In this document: positions 46,860-56,757 of the stretch, one piece after another
Numbering within the stretch: the first letter of the stretch is position 1
Layout of the letters: the number at the start of each line of letters is the position of its first letter
Origin: Paenibacillus sp. DMB20
GTDB lineage: Bacteria; Bacillota; Bacilli; Paenibacillales; Paenibacillaceae
Length of the DNA stretch: 64,000 nt
NCBI RefSeq assembly: GCF_000987955.1
Contig: NZ_LAZU01000018.1
Location: 1 to 64,000, forward strand
Direction: 5' to 3'
Program-made: the position numbers and the translations under genes
The notes under the pieces: generated by a model
What the model was told of the DNA's origin: nothing
Seen by the model: only the letters and a program-made list of their open reading frames with translations
Databases searched by the model: none

Positions 46860-48566
46860 ATGAAAATCAAAACAAAAATGCTGCTCTCATCCGTCATCGT
46901 AGGAGCGGTAACAGCCGGTATGATTCTCACGGCGTTTATTTCTTCGAAGTCCACGGAAGAAAAATATATGTCGATCATCAAGGTGGATCAGCAGGTCGTT
47001 TATAATTTGTCGCAAATGCAGATGCTTTTGTCGGGAATGGCAAATGATGAGCGGGGTCTCCTCCTTTCCGGCGATCCGTCGTACCAGGACGCCTTGAAGG
47101 AGAAACAGGAATCTTTCGATCAAACTGCCGAGAAGACCCGGAAGCTTGTTGCCGATCCGAAGGACATCAAGGTGATGGATCAGATTAAAAGGGGCTATAC
47201 CATTTACAACGATGCCGTAGACAAGGTATTAGCGGAAGCCGGTATGGGTCAGGGAGGGAAGCCCGCTCCGTATACTGTTTACGCCAAGTCTTTTGAGCAG
47301 GAACGGGAAATTCGCAAATCCTTTACGCCTCTCATCTCGGATTTCAAAACCCGAAAGGATCAAGAAATGGACAAACGCGCTTCCAAGATCGAGAAGAGCG
47401 GAAAGGTCCGAAACGATATTTTGCTCATGGTAGGGGCAGCCGCTATTCTTTATTACGTGATCCAGAGTCTGATGCTTCTTCGCTCGATCCGTCCTCTCGG
47501 GCAGATGGTGACACAGCTGTCGGCCATCGGGGAAGGCGGGGGCGATCTGGTATCCCGGTTGGATGTCCGCACCAAGGATGAAATCGGAGAGGTGGCGGAT
47601 GCGTACAACAAACTCGTTGAAGGATTCCGCGAAATGGTGCTGCAGATTCAAGAGTCCGCTTATCAGGTATCTGATTCGACCGAGCAGTTAAAGTCGACCT
47701 CGAAGGAGATACGGGATGCTACGCGTCATACTTCTGAAATTATGGAAAATTTGGCCGCAGGGGTGGAAGCCCAGCTTATGGATACGGAAGCGGCATCAGC
47801 CGTCATCGGGGAAATGGCCGGCGGGATGAAGCAAATCGCCGCTGCCGCAAGCGAAACGGCCGAACTGTCGGGGAACACCAAGCGGCTTGCTTTGGAAGGG
47901 GAGCAGGCTGTCGTGCATACACTCCGGCAAATGGAGCAGATTCGGAACAGCGTGGACCAGTCGGCGCTGGCCGTTCAGGAATTGGGGAATCAAGCCGCTA
48001 ACATTGGAGCCATGGGGGATATGATCAATGATCTGGCTGCACGCACGGGACTGCTCGCTTTGAATGCTTCCATTGAAGCGGCACGGGCTGGCGAGCACGG
48101 CAAAGGTTTTGCCGTCGTGGCTTCCGAGGTAAGGAAGCTGGCTGATCAATCTGCGGCGTCTTCCGTAGAAATCAGCCGCTTTGTTCAGCACATACAGAAG
48201 GATATTTCGGAGCTAGTCAGCGTTATGGAGATGGGGATTCAAACGGTTTCGGAAGGGATTTCGGTTGCCCAGGGCGCCGAAACCGCGTTTCAGGACATAG
48301 AGCAATCGATTGGGCTGCTTAACGAACAGATCAATGATGTCAGCAAGGCGACCGAACAGCTGAATCATGGTGCCGAAGGAATCGTGAATTCGGTCCAGAG
48401 GATCGCGGAAATTACCGTAACCACGGCCGGCGGCGCGCAAAGCGTCAGCGCAGCCTCCGAGGAGCAGCTGGCTTCCATGGAAGAGGTTGCGTCAACGGTC
48501 GAGACGTTAAACAGCATGTCAGCCCAGCTTAAAAACTTGATGTCCGGATTCAAAGTCCAGAAATAG
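46860..48566 (+). CDS. Methyl-accepting chemotaxis protein with a four-helix-bundle-type sensor
   Basis: A 568-residue receptor. TM1 is at about residues 8-28. The extracytoplasmic helical sensor (about 30-180) contains the CHASE3-like [10 protein letters not shown] motif. TM2 is near 185-205, then HAMP and the signalling hairpin with [21 protein letters not shown]. Ligand unknown. AAGGGGGA lies upstream, but at 13 nt from the ATG through an eight-A run. TGTCGAA/TTCGACA arms flank the promoter region at about 46789-46825. Confidence 0.9.
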   Translation: MKIKTKMLLSSVIVGAVTAGMILTAFISSKSTEEKYMSIIKVDQQVVYNLSQMQMLLSGMANDERGLLLSGDPSYQDALKEKQESFDQTAEKTRKLVADPKDIKVMDQIKRGYTIYNDAVDKVLAEAGMGQGGKPAPYTVYAKSFEQEREIRKSFTPLISDFKTRKDQEMDKRASKIEKSGKVRNDILLMVGAAAILYYVIQSLMLLRSIRPLGQMVTQLSAIGEGGGDLVSRLDVRTKDEIGEVADAYNKLVEGFREMVLQIQESAYQVSDSTEQLKSTSKEIRDATRHTSEIMENLAAGVEAQLMDTEAASAVIGEMAGGMKQIAAAASETAELSGNTKRLALEGEQAVVHTLRQMEQIRNSVDQSALAVQELGNQAANIGAMGDMINDLAARTGLLALNASIEAARAGEHGKGFAVVASEVRKLADQSAASSVEISRFVQHIQKDISELVSVMEMGIQTVSEGISVAQGAETAFQDIEQSIGLLNEQINDVSKATEQLNHGAEGIVNSVQRIAEITVTTAGGAQSVSAASEEQLASMEEVASTVETLNSMSAQLKNLMSGFKVQK

Positions 48567-48652
48567 GGGGAACTTCTATTTGCCATGAATATTACGGAAG
48601 AAAGAACCCACACTATAAAAAAGACACAAATGATGTTTAAGGTGGTCTTCTT

Positions 48653-49984
48653 ATGGAAAAGAAGAAGTGGGATTTGGTTGCCCTTGCATCTATACCGCTC
48701 ATTATGACATTGGGCAATTCCATGCTGATTCCCATTTTGCCGCAAATCGAGAGGGCTCTGGGAATCAGTTCGTTTTTGGTCAGCATGCTGATTACGGTGT
48801 ACGCGATCGTGGCTATTCTGCTAATTCCGATTGCCGGTTATTTATCCGATCGGTACGGACGGAAGAAGATCATCATTCCGAGCTTAATCATTACCGTCGT
48901 TGGGAGCGGAATTTCCGCGGCAGCGGCTTGGCTAATGGACGGAACGGGGGCCTATGCCGTCATTCTTGGGGGGAGGTTTCTTCAAGGAATAGGAGCTGCC
49001 GGCGCTTTCCCGATCGTCATTCCGCTTGTCGGGGATATGTTTATGGATGAAGAAGAAGTAAGTAAAAGCCTGGGCATTATCGAAACATCGAATACGTTCG
49101 GCAAAGTTGTTAGCCCGATTTTGGGGGCTTTTTTAGGGAGTTTTGTATGGTTCGTCCCGTTTATGGCCATTCCGTTTTTTTTGTGCGATAGGCCTGCTGC
49201 TTGTCATTTTTTCTTGTGAAAACGCCTCGGCAAACGGATGAGGAGAATAAAGAATCGATCCGTGAATTTCTGAAGGCGACAAAAGAGGTTTTACGAGAAA
49301 AAGGACGGTGGGTGTACGCCGTTTTTGCGATCGGCGGCATCGCCATGTTCGGCGTGTTCGGAGTTCAGTTTTATTTATCGGAGACGCTGGAATCGACTTA
49401 CGGGCTTACAGGAATCATCAAGGGGCTTGTTCTTGCGATCCCGCTGGCCGCGCTTTGCCTTGCTTCCTATGTGGCAGGTAAATTTTCCGGAAAGAACAAG
49501 GCGGTCATGAAATGGACGGGCTTTACCGGGATGATGCTGCTTACGGGCTCGCTGATCGTGATCGGCTTCAGCGAGCAGATATATTTCGTGATTGGCTTTA
49601 TGAGCTTGGGAAGCATCGGCATTGGTCTGGTCCTGCCCAGCATGGATACCCTTCTTACGGAAGGGGTGGAGAAGAAACAGCGGGGCACGATTACTTCCTT
49701 GTACAGCAGCATGCGATTTATCGGCGTATCGCTGGGTCCTCCTGCGGTGTCGCTTTTACTTGGGGCTAGCCACGGGGTTCTTTTTTGGAACTTTGGCAGC
49801 GGTAGCGGCCGTAGGGGCGCTTTTAACCTTTTTTGCGGTCAAGCCGGAACAAAAGGGAGAAGATGAAGGAGGAGAGGGAGGCCTTCAGCGCGTGGAGTTT
49901 AAAAAAGCCGAACGGCTCCAAAATCAAAAAACTTTGCCCGAAAATAAGCGGTTCTTATGTAAAGGATGTTTTGGAAAGCCCTAG
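48653..49984 (+). CDS. MFS drug/efflux transporter (two apparent frameshifts)
   Basis: A DHA1-type major facilitator with 12 helices after repair. The first half has P-I-L-P-Q-I and the motif A G-Y-L-S-D-R-Y-G-R-K-K; F-L-Q-G-I-G-A-A-G motif C follows. Eight T at 49175-49182 and six T at 49781-49786 break it; seven and five restore P-F-F-C-A-I-G-L-L-L and L-F-G-T-L-A-A-V-A-A-V. The C-terminal tail is long and charged and runs into an IS3 remnant, so its last residues may not be ancestral. AAGGTGG precedes the ATG. Confidence 0.75.
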
Positions 49985-50040
49985 GCTGCTTTAAGAAGAT
50001 GATCTCTGTATTGAACAGGGGTCATCTTTTTTTATTGAGT
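49982..50040 (-). pseudogene. Remnant of an IS3-family transposase C-terminus
   Basis: On the minus strand the segment reads M-T-P-V-Q-Y-R-D-H-L-L-K-A-A-stop, the typical IS3 OrfB tail (compare [13 protein letters not shown] at the left end of this window). Upstream the frame is broken at a seven-A run and no more of the transposase can be traced. It is a small scar of an old insertion at the end of the MFS gene. Confidence 0.55.
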
Positions 50041-50090
50041 TGTTTCCCCGTCCGGACATTGACGTTCACCTCCCAATTACATTGATAAAG

Positions 50091-50139
50091 AAAAAGCACC
50101 CTATTTAAGAGACTTTTTTAAGTCTGCTCTACAGGGTAC
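50091..50139 (-). terminator. Terminator of the opuC operon
   Basis: On the minus strand GTACCCTGTAGAGCAGACTT pairs imperfectly with AGTCTCTTAAATAGGGTGC, and TTTTTC follows. Confidence 0.65.
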
Positions 50140-50188
50140 GTTATACAAAAAAGATAAGGTTTTTTGTTGTTTGTTTGCGGTTTTGAAT

Positions 50189-51097
50189 TTACTTTTGGAA
50201 AAGCCCCAGTTTTACCAGAAAGTCACGGGCCACGATATCCTCGCGGTAACCTTCATCTACCAAGGCATTCATCTCCTGCATGTTCTCCTCATTGATTTTT
50301 CCCCCGAGCTCGTTAAGCGCGTCACGGATTTCCGGATATTTCTTCAACAGATCGCTCCGCACAACGGCTCCGGCATCATATGGAGGGAAGAAGCCCTTGT
50401 CATCCTCCAAGATCACAAGATTATTGACTTTAATTTGTCCGTCCGTCGTATAGGCACTGGCAACATCCAGGTCATTCTGGCCGATCAATCTGTATTTGAT
50501 GCCCTGGTCCATGCCTTTCACCCGCTTGAAGTTCATGTTGTACAGCTCTTTGAGGCCGGGATACGTATCCGGGCGATCCGTAAATTCAAATTCTGCTCCA
50601 AGCTCAAGGCCTGCCGATACTTTGGCCAGGTCGCTGTATGTTTTGAGGTTGTATTTCTCCGCGGTTTCAGGCGTAACGGCAAGTGCATATGAGTTGCTGA
50701 ATCCAAGAGGCTCAAGGAATTCCAGGCCATCTCCTCGGACAAGCTCCCTGGTTCGCTTGAGGGTTTCCTCTGCGCTGCCCGTTTCCTTTTGATAATAGTT
50801 AGCCACAATCGTACCCGTATAGTCCGGATAGAGCTGGATATCATTATTGAGCAGCGCTTTCCAAGTGACGCTGGAACCGCCGAGATTCAAGGTTCGTCTC
50901 ACCGTAAGGCCGGTCCGGTCTTCAATCAGGTCTGCCATCATATGGGCCAGAATGATATTTTCCGTGAAGTTTTTGGAGCCGATGGTCAAATCGGCCGGCC
51001 CGCCGCTGCCGGGAGCGGACTGCTGTGCGCCGCAGCCGATGACGGAGATCGAAAACATGAACGCTACCGCAGCCAACAGCCATCGTTTCTTATTCAT
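50189..51097 (-). CDS. opuCC: Osmoprotectant-binding lipoprotein (OpuCC/OsmF type)
   Basis: A 302-residue quaternary-amine-binding protein. The lipobox is V-I-G-C-G (about residue 22). The OpuAC-type domain shows I-G-S-K-N-F-T-E-N, L-Y-P-D-Y-T-G-T and A-S-A-Y-T-T-D-G-Q-I. It captures glycine betaine, choline or carnitine for the permease and ATPase upstream. 20 nt separate it from opuCB. Confidence 0.85.
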   Translation of the reverse strand: MNKKRWLLAAVAFMFSISVIGCGAQQSAPGSGGPADLTIGSKNFTENIILAHMMADLIEDRTGLTVRRTLNLGGSSVTWKALLNNDIQLYPDYTGTIVANYYQKETGSAEETLKRTRELVRGDGLEFLEPLGFSNSYALAVTPETAEKYNLKTYSDLAKVSAGLELGAEFEFTDRPDTYPGLKELYNMNFKRVKGMDQGIKYRLIGQNDLDVASAYTTDGQIKVNNLVILEDDKGFFPPYDAGAVVRSDLLKKYPEIRDALNELGGKINEENMQEMNALVDEGYREDIVARDFLVKLGLFQK

Positions 51098-51117
51098 GGT
51101 TGTTCCTCCATCGCACG

Positions 51118-51771
51118 TTAAATTTTGAGCCCTCTCGGCGTCGTCCAGCGTTCCAGAAGTCCCAGCAGATAATCAAACAGCAGGGCCATCAAGGCTGCAG
51201 GCAGCGCCCCCAGCAGAATCAGCGCGTCGATGTTGCGCGTAATGCCAAGGAAAATGAAATCCCCAAGGCCTCCGGCACCGATGAAGGCGGCAAGCGTGGC
51301 GGTGCCGACATTAATAACGGTCGCCGTCCGGATTCCCGCCATAATGACGGACATGGCGAGCGGAAGCTGAACGCGGAGCAGGATTTGCGCCTGGGTCATT
51401 CCCATTCCCCGCGCGGCTTCGATGATGGCGGGATCGACATCCTTGATTCCCGTATACGTATTTCGGATGATCGGAAGGAGGGAATATAGGAATAACGCGG
51501 CCACGGCCGTTTTCATACCTATGCCGAGCAGCGGGATCATAAAGCCCAACAGAGCAAGGCTCGGTACCGTTTGAAGAATGCTGGCGCCGCCGATGATCCA
51601 GGATTTCAAGAAATTGAACCGGGTCACCAGGATGCCGGCGGGGATGCCGATCAGGATCGCCAAGGCCATGGACAAGAGGACGAGCTGGATATGCTCGCCG
51701 GTGGAGGCCAGAAGCTCGCCCCAACGAAGCGAGAACTGGCGCCCAATTTGTTCCCAGATGGTTGAATTCAT
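51118..51771 (-). CDS. opuCB: Osmoprotectant ABC permease (OpuCB type)
   Basis: A 217-residue permease with five to six helices and the coupling segment I-I-E-A-A-R-G-M-G-M-T-Q-A-Q-I-L-L-R-V-Q-L-P. Only one permease gene is present, whereas B. subtilis OpuC has two (CB and CD), so this one may act as a homodimer. It overlaps opuCA by 4 nt. Confidence 0.85.
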   Translation of the reverse strand: MNSTIWEQIGRQFSLRWGELLASTGEHIQLVLLSMALAILIGIPAGILVTRFNFLKSWIIGGASILQTVPSLALLGFMIPLLGIGMKTAVAALFLYSLLPIIRNTYTGIKDVDPAIIEAARGMGMTQAQILLRVQLPLAMSVIMAGIRTATVINVGTATLAAFIGAGGLGDFIFLGITRNIDALILLGALPAALMALLFDYLLGLLERWTTPRGLKI

Positions 51772-52905
51772 TCTTCATCCCCCTTTCCGGCCCAGTGGCT
51801 TGCAAATGTCGAAATCAACGTTCCGCGTGTAACGACCCCTTTCAGCCGCTGGCGGCTGTCAATCACCGGTATGATGCCGAAAGGGGCATCATTGACGGCG
51901 ATCAGAGCGTCTTTTGCCGTTGCCGTTTCCGGAAGGGCGGATTGAATCGGCTTCATGATTTCCTCCACCTTGGATACGGTATCGATATTGGCTTGAAGCT
52001 CGTACCCGGATACCAGCCCGAGCAGTACATTATGCTCGTTCACCACAAGCAGCGTATCCGTTTTGCGGTGCCTCATGTAGGTCATGGCACGCAGCGGCGA
52101 ACGATGGGATAGGACCGTTGCCGGATTATCCCTCATCACCTCCGTGACGGGGATGAAGGCCGGGTTCTGGTAGACCCGGTTTTTGCCGATAAATTCCTCC
52201 ACAAAGCCGTGGGCCGGCTCGCGGAGCAGTTTTTCGGGGGAATCCAGCTGAAGCATCGTTCCCGCTTTCATCACGGCAATCCGGTCTCCCATCTTCAGCG
52301 CCTCATCCATATCGTGCGTGACAAAGACAACCGTCTTTTTTGAGGTCCTGCTGCAGTTTGAGCACTTCATCCTGAAGCTGTTCCCGCGTAATCGGATCCA
52401 GGGCCCCGAAAGGCTCGTCCATCAGAATGACTTCGGGATCCGCGGCAAGCGCTCTGGCGACGCCAACGCGCTGCTGCTGTCCGCCCGATAGCTCCTTTGG
52501 ATAACGGGCAGCATACACTTCCGGATCCAGTCCGACCAAATCAAGCAGCTCGTATACGCGGCGTTTCTTTTTGGCTTTGTCCCAGCCTTTCAAATCAGGC
52601 AATAATCCGACGTTTTGCTCAAGCGTATAGTGCGGGAACAGTCCCGTCTGCTGAATGACATAACCGATGCTGCGCCGGAGCTCGACGATATCCGTCTTCT
52701 TGATATCCTTGCCGTTGATCGTAATCTGGCCCCCCGTGTGGGGGATCAGACGGTTGATCATTTTCATCGTCGTCGTTTTACCGCATCCGCTCGGCCCGAT
52801 GAGAACAAGAAATTCGCCGCGCTGAATTTCGAAATTCAGATTTTTCACGGCTTCAAAGCCGTCGGGATACGTTTTGCTGACATTTTCAAATTTGATCATA
52901 GACAC
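51768..52905 (-). CDS. opuCA: Osmoprotectant ABC ATPase with CBS pair (OpuCA type; one apparent frameshift)
   Basis: About 379 residues: ABC domain with G-P-S-G-C-G-K-T-T, L-S-G-G-Q-Q-Q-R and V-I-L-M-D-E-P, then two CBS modules (about 250-370) that sense ionic strength in OpuA/OpuC systems. Six T at 52336-52341 (A in sense) break the switch region; five gives D-L-K-K-T-V-V-F-V-T-H-D-M-D-E-A. First gene of opuCA-CB-CC. Confidence 0.85.
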
Positions 52906-53116
52906 CCTCCCCCTGCTGCTTTAGCAGGTGCTGTTATGCATGGCGGAAGACTCGCCTGAAATGAGGAAAGTCTTCAGCATGTGCCGAAGACAGTTAGTTA
53001 CCGTATTCTTTCATTGTCCTAAACGTACCGGTTTGAAACATTTTTACCGTCAGTTTGTCTCAGGGAAGGGGTTTTTATGCACCGGAACCGAATGATTCCG
53101 GCGCTGGCGGGAGGGG

Positions 53117-54333
53117 TTAGGAGAAACGCTCCGAGGATGGGGATAACGCTTCGTTCTTTTTAGGGAACAACCGTTTCAGAAGGTAAATGCCGTAAATCAG
53201 AATGAAAAGAATCATGGCTCCGGCGGAATAACGGTACATGACCGTATAATTGGCGAAGCGGGCGATCGCGCCAAGTGCCATGGATCCGATGGCGACGCCG
53301 AAGTCGAGCGAATTCAAAAAGGTGCCGTTCGCCGTCCCCCGCTGCCTTGGCGGTACCGCTGGATCATCCACGTCTGGAGGGAAGGCTGCATCGCTCCGAA
53401 ACCGATGCCATAGAACGAGGCGGCGAGTAGAAGTCCCCCGGTGGACGAAGCAAACGTCAACGCCATAAGGCCGATAAGCATAAACGCCGCCGCCGGGATC
53501 AGCAGAGCCTTGTGGCCGTACCGGTCGTATATTTTTCCGGATACCGGGCGGATCAGGATGATGGCCAGCGCGTTAAACAAGAAAAAGTACTGGGGACTCT
53601 CAAGTCCGGCTTCCTTGCCGAACAGGGCCAGAAAGCTCAGCAAGCCGCCGTAAGTAATGGAGGTCAGGAAGTTTAGCACGCCGGGAAGCAGGAGCCGGCG
53701 GAATAAGGACGTTTTGGCCTCTTCAGGGACGGATTCGGCCACCGGCTCTCTGTGATCTTTCGGCGTGCGGGAGGTTAAAAGAAAAGCCAGCGGGAAAATA
53801 AGCACGTTAACAGCCGCCGTAATCATCACGAGCGGCGTGAATCCTCCTTTCTGCAGCAACGACAGTCCGATCATCGGCCCGATGGACATGGCCAGCGTGG
53901 TGGATAAACCGAAGTACCCCATGCCTTCTCCCAGGCGTTTGGGCGGAAGCACGTCCGAAGCCATGGTCGGGAAAGAGGTGCTGGTCATTCCGAAACCGAT
54001 GCCGAAAAGGATCCGCATCAGGAGTAAAAACGTTATCCCGGTCGCCCAGTAATATCCCAAGGTGGCAAGGAGGGAGACGATCAGGCCGATATAAAGCAGC
54101 TGCCGCCGCTTGCCCTTTTCCAGAGCCTTGCTGGAGAACAAGCGGGCAAGGATCGCACTGAAGGCGAACAGGCTTGTAATGAGGCTGACCTGAAGCGGGC
54201 TGGCCTGGAAGGCTTCTTTGGCATAGGCGGGCAGTGTGGTCAAAAGCATTTGCAGAGTCAGAAACAAAAACAGGTTGCTGAGCATCAAGGTGATAAATTC
54301 TTTGGTCCATAGCTTATTCGTTACATTGTTCAT
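53117..54333 (-). CDS. MFS transporter (YfmO/YwoG-like; one apparent frameshift)
   Basis: About 404 residues with 12 helices. Motif A-like R-L-F-S-S-K-A-L-E-K-G-K-R-R and motif C G-I-G-F-G-M-T-S-T-S-F are visible. The frame changes at about 53351-53357 by one missing base: adding a G gives Q-R-V-P-P-R-Q-R-G-T-A-N-G-T-F, the usual loop before helix 11. It is the only single-base loss among the breaks in this window. It lies 22 nt after marR and is presumably controlled by it. Confidence 0.75.
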
Positions 54334-54355
54334 GAGTTCATTTCTCCCGGTATGG

Positions 54356-54808
54356 TTAGTTTCGTTCGATGTTAGCGTTCATGCGAGAGATGATGTCCCA
54401 AAAAATTTCCATTTCTTTTGGATCGATGCCCTCGGTGATAAGACGTCCGCATTCCTTTTCGATTTCGCTGGTCGATGCCAAAAGCTCGTGGCCGGCTTCG
54501 GTCATGCGCAGCAGAAAAGCCCTTCTGTCGTTAGGCGAGATTTCTCTCCTGATAAGGCCCTTTTTCTCAAGCAGATCAAGAATTCGGGTTGTCGTCGGCT
54601 GGTCTTTGTCCGCCCTCGCGGCCACTTCCTTCTGCTTCAATCCTTCGTTTTCGGAGATTCGGCTCAGCATCGACCATTGCTCCGGGGTGATATCAAAAGA
54701 TTTTAATTTATTCGCAAACAGGTTCGAAGCGCGGCGGTAAGTGCACCCGAGCCGAAAACCGACGGAGTCCGAGAAGAGATGTTTTTTCAAGAAAATCACC
54801 GCTTTCAT
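54356..54808 (-). CDS. MarR-family transcriptional regulator
   Basis: A 150-residue winged-helix regulator. Recognition region L-K-Q-K-E-V-A-A-R-A-D-K-D-Q-P-T-T-T-R-I-L-D, wing D-R-R-A-F-L-L-R-M-T. It is probably an autorepressor that also controls the downstream MFS pump. The start is uncertain because no strong ribosome site precedes the ATG at 54808. Operator-like dyads lie 20-45 bp upstream. Confidence 0.85.
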   Translation of the reverse strand: MKAVIFLKKHLFSDSVGFRLGCTYRRASNLFANKLKSFDITPEQWSMLSRISENEGLKQKEVAARADKDQPTTTRILDLLEKKGLIRREISPNDRRAFLLRMTEAGHELLASTSEIEKECGRLITEGIDPKEMEIFWDIISRMNANIERN

Positions 54809-54825
54809 TTCATTTTCAAAAATAG

Positions 54826-54852
54826 TTGTCTAAACAATAATATGTTAAACAT
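54826..54852 (-). promoter_or_regulatory. Candidate MarR operators
   Basis: TTGT-CTAA-ACAA (54826-54837) and ATGTT-A-AACAT (54842-54852) are two adjacent dyads in the AT-rich region between marR and the divergent dsbA-like gene. Confidence 0.45.
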
Positions 54853-54981
54853 GTTATATTCGTCAACGTTTTGCCACATGCTGCGGTGTCCCTGAAACCC
54901 TAGAAGTGAGAAACTTCCTAGTCTCCATCGGCGGCTCTTTGTATACTTTTTTAATCTTAATCGAGCAGAGGAGAATGGAGC

Positions 54982-55740
54982 ATGGGGGAGAGCAGCCGCA
55001 AATCGGGGAAGTCTCGGGAGGCTACTCAACGGTCCAAGAAAGCACAGACGGCAGGACGCAAGAGAATGGTTAACGGTAGCATGTGGTTTGTTCTTTTGGC
55101 GGTAGCGCTAGTTGCCGCGTTATTCATCTTAAAAGAGCAGACCGGCGGAGAAGCCGAAATGGCCTATCCCGATCTGGAACAGGTAGAATCGGGGCAAGCA
55201 CCGGAAGGGTTTGACGAAGAGAACCAGCCTGTATTGGGAAACGCATCCGCTCCCTTCCAAATCGTCGTATTTTCCGATTACAAGTGTCCTTACTGCAAGC
55301 TGTGGATGGAGGAGGTACTGCCTGAAATCAAGGAGGCGTACATCGACCAGGGCAAAGCAAGGTTGGTCTACGTCGACATGGCTTTTCTGGCACGGGATTC
55401 CGTTCTGGCCGCTCTGGCAGGGGAAACCTTGTACCAAATGGATCCGGCATATTTCTGGAAATATCACGGTCTGATGACGGAGCGTCAGGGAGATAAGGGC
55501 ACCGAGTGGGCCACATACGCTTTCATTACCGAGCTTGTTGAAAAGGAAATGCCCGAAGTCCCGTTTGATCGTTTCAAGGAGGATTTCAAAAGAGAGAAGT
55601 ATATCAAAAATATCAAACGCGATCTGGACATCGCCGATAAACACGGAGTGCAGGGAGTTCCGACGGTGTTTATCAACGGCGTAAAATTCGAGGATCCGAC
55701 GTTTGATGAAGTCCGCAAATATATTGAAGAAAATAGCTGA
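54982..55740 (+). CDS. DsbA-family thiol-disulfide oxidoreductase (BdbD-like), membrane-anchored
   Basis: A 252-residue protein: a very basic cytoplasmic N-terminus of about 30 residues, one TM anchor (about 34-50), then a thioredoxin fold with an inserted helical domain. The active site is C-P-Y-C in D-Y-K-C-P-Y-C-K; the cis-proline loop is G-V-P-T-V-F-I-N-G. It would oxidise exported proteins. A GAGGAG-type ribosome site precedes the ATG. A partner BdbC-like membrane protein is not nearby. Confidence 0.85.
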   Translation: MGESSRKSGKSREATQRSKKAQTAGRKRMVNGSMWFVLLAVALVAALFILKEQTGGEAEMAYPDLEQVESGQAPEGFDEENQPVLGNASAPFQIVVFSDYKCPYCKLWMEEVLPEIKEAYIDQGKARLVYVDMAFLARDSVLAALAGETLYQMDPAYFWKYHGLMTERQGDKGTEWATYAFITELVEKEMPEVPFDRFKEDFKREKYIKNIKRDLDIADKHGVQGVPTVFINGVKFEDPTFDEVRKYIEENS

Positions 55741-55771
55741 AGCGAAAAGCATGATCGTAATCGTAATACAG

Positions 55772-55815
55772 GGGCATCTCTCGGATCCACAAGATTCGAG
55801 GGGCGCCCTTTTTTT
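55772..55815 (+). terminator. Terminator of the dsbA-like gene
   Basis: GGGCATCTCTCG pairs with CGAGGGGCGCCC (one mismatch, wobbles), followed by seven T. Confidence 0.75.
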
Positions 55816-56015
55816 GTTCAGGCGATGGTTGAACCCGATATGTAAAAATTTTATCGTTCTATGCGGGAAGGATACAGGGTTTAACATGACGCGTGTGGAA
55901 TATGGATGAGGAGAGGAATGAATCGGCAGACCATCTGCGACATTCTTACACAGCCTTAACATTCAGGAGTTATGCTTGGATTATGCTCAATAGGATAATC
56001 AGGAGGAATATTAAA

Positions 56016-56753
56016 ATGACACAAGTGATCAACTTTGCGCATCGGGGAGCATCCGGCGTATGTCCGGAGAATACGATGGCCGCCTTCCGAAAGGCGCTTG
56101 AACTGGGAGCGACCGGAATCGAAACCGATGTGCAGATGACCAGGGACGGCCGACTCGTTCTCATCCACGACGAATTATTAATTCGGACAACGGGAACCGC
56201 GGGCTTGGTAAAGGACCATACGTTTGAAGAGATTCAAAAGCTGGACGCGGGTTCATGGTTTGGCGAGCCGTTTAGCGGCGAGCGCATTCCGGCGCTGGAG
56301 GAGCTGTTGGATCTGACGAAGGATCTGGATACGATCGTCAACATTGAGCTCAAAAACGGGGCCGTCCAATATCCGGGGCTTGAGGACAAGGTCATCGCCT
56401 GCGTGCGAAGCTACGGGATGGAAGAACGCGTGGTCATTTCCAGCTTCAATCATTATTCGCTCGTAAAATGCAAAGCGATTGCTCCGGAAATCCGCACGGG
56501 CATTTTGTACATGGAAGGTCTTTATAAGGCTTGGGAATACGCCGCCACGGTTTCGGCCGATGCGCTGCATGCTTACAAATTGGCCGTCCTGCCGGAATGG
56601 GTGGAGGAAGCCCGAAATGTGGGCATCGCGTATCACCCGTTTACCGTGAACGATCCCGGGGAAATGAAGCGGCTGATTCAGGCCAAGGTGGCAGGAATCA
56701 TTACCGATTATCCCGATGTGCTGAAAAGTCTGCTTCAGGATGAAGGAGCGTGA
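56016..56753 (+). CDS. Glycerophosphodiester phosphodiesterase, cytosolic GlpQ/UgpQ type
   Basis: A 245-residue TIM-barrel enzyme that hydrolyses glycerophosphodiesters to glycerol-3-phosphate. The catalytic N-terminus is F-A-H-R-G-A-S-G-V-C-P-E-N-T, then E-T-D-V-Q-M-T-R-D-G-R-L-V-L-I-H-D, and late A-G-I-I-T-D-Y-P. There is no signal peptide from the ATG at 56016, which follows AGGAGG well; the frame is open 41 codons further up. The MFS gene begins 4 nt after the stop. Confidence 0.85.
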   Translation: MTQVINFAHRGASGVCPENTMAAFRKALELGATGIETDVQMTRDGRLVLIHDELLIRTTGTAGLVKDHTFEEIQKLDAGSWFGEPFSGERIPALEELLDLTKDLDTIVNIELKNGAVQYPGLEDKVIACVRSYGMEERVVISSFNHYSLVKCKAIAPEIRTGILYMEGLYKAWEYAATVSADALHAYKLAVLPEWVEEARNVGIAYHPFTVNDPGEMKRLIQAKVAGIITDYPDVLKSLLQDEGA

Positions 56754-56757
56754 ATAG

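Noticed and set aside
53040..53110. Hairpin GCACCGGAA/TTCCGGCGC behind the MFS gene as a terminator
   Set aside because: The stem is good but no T tract follows on either strand.
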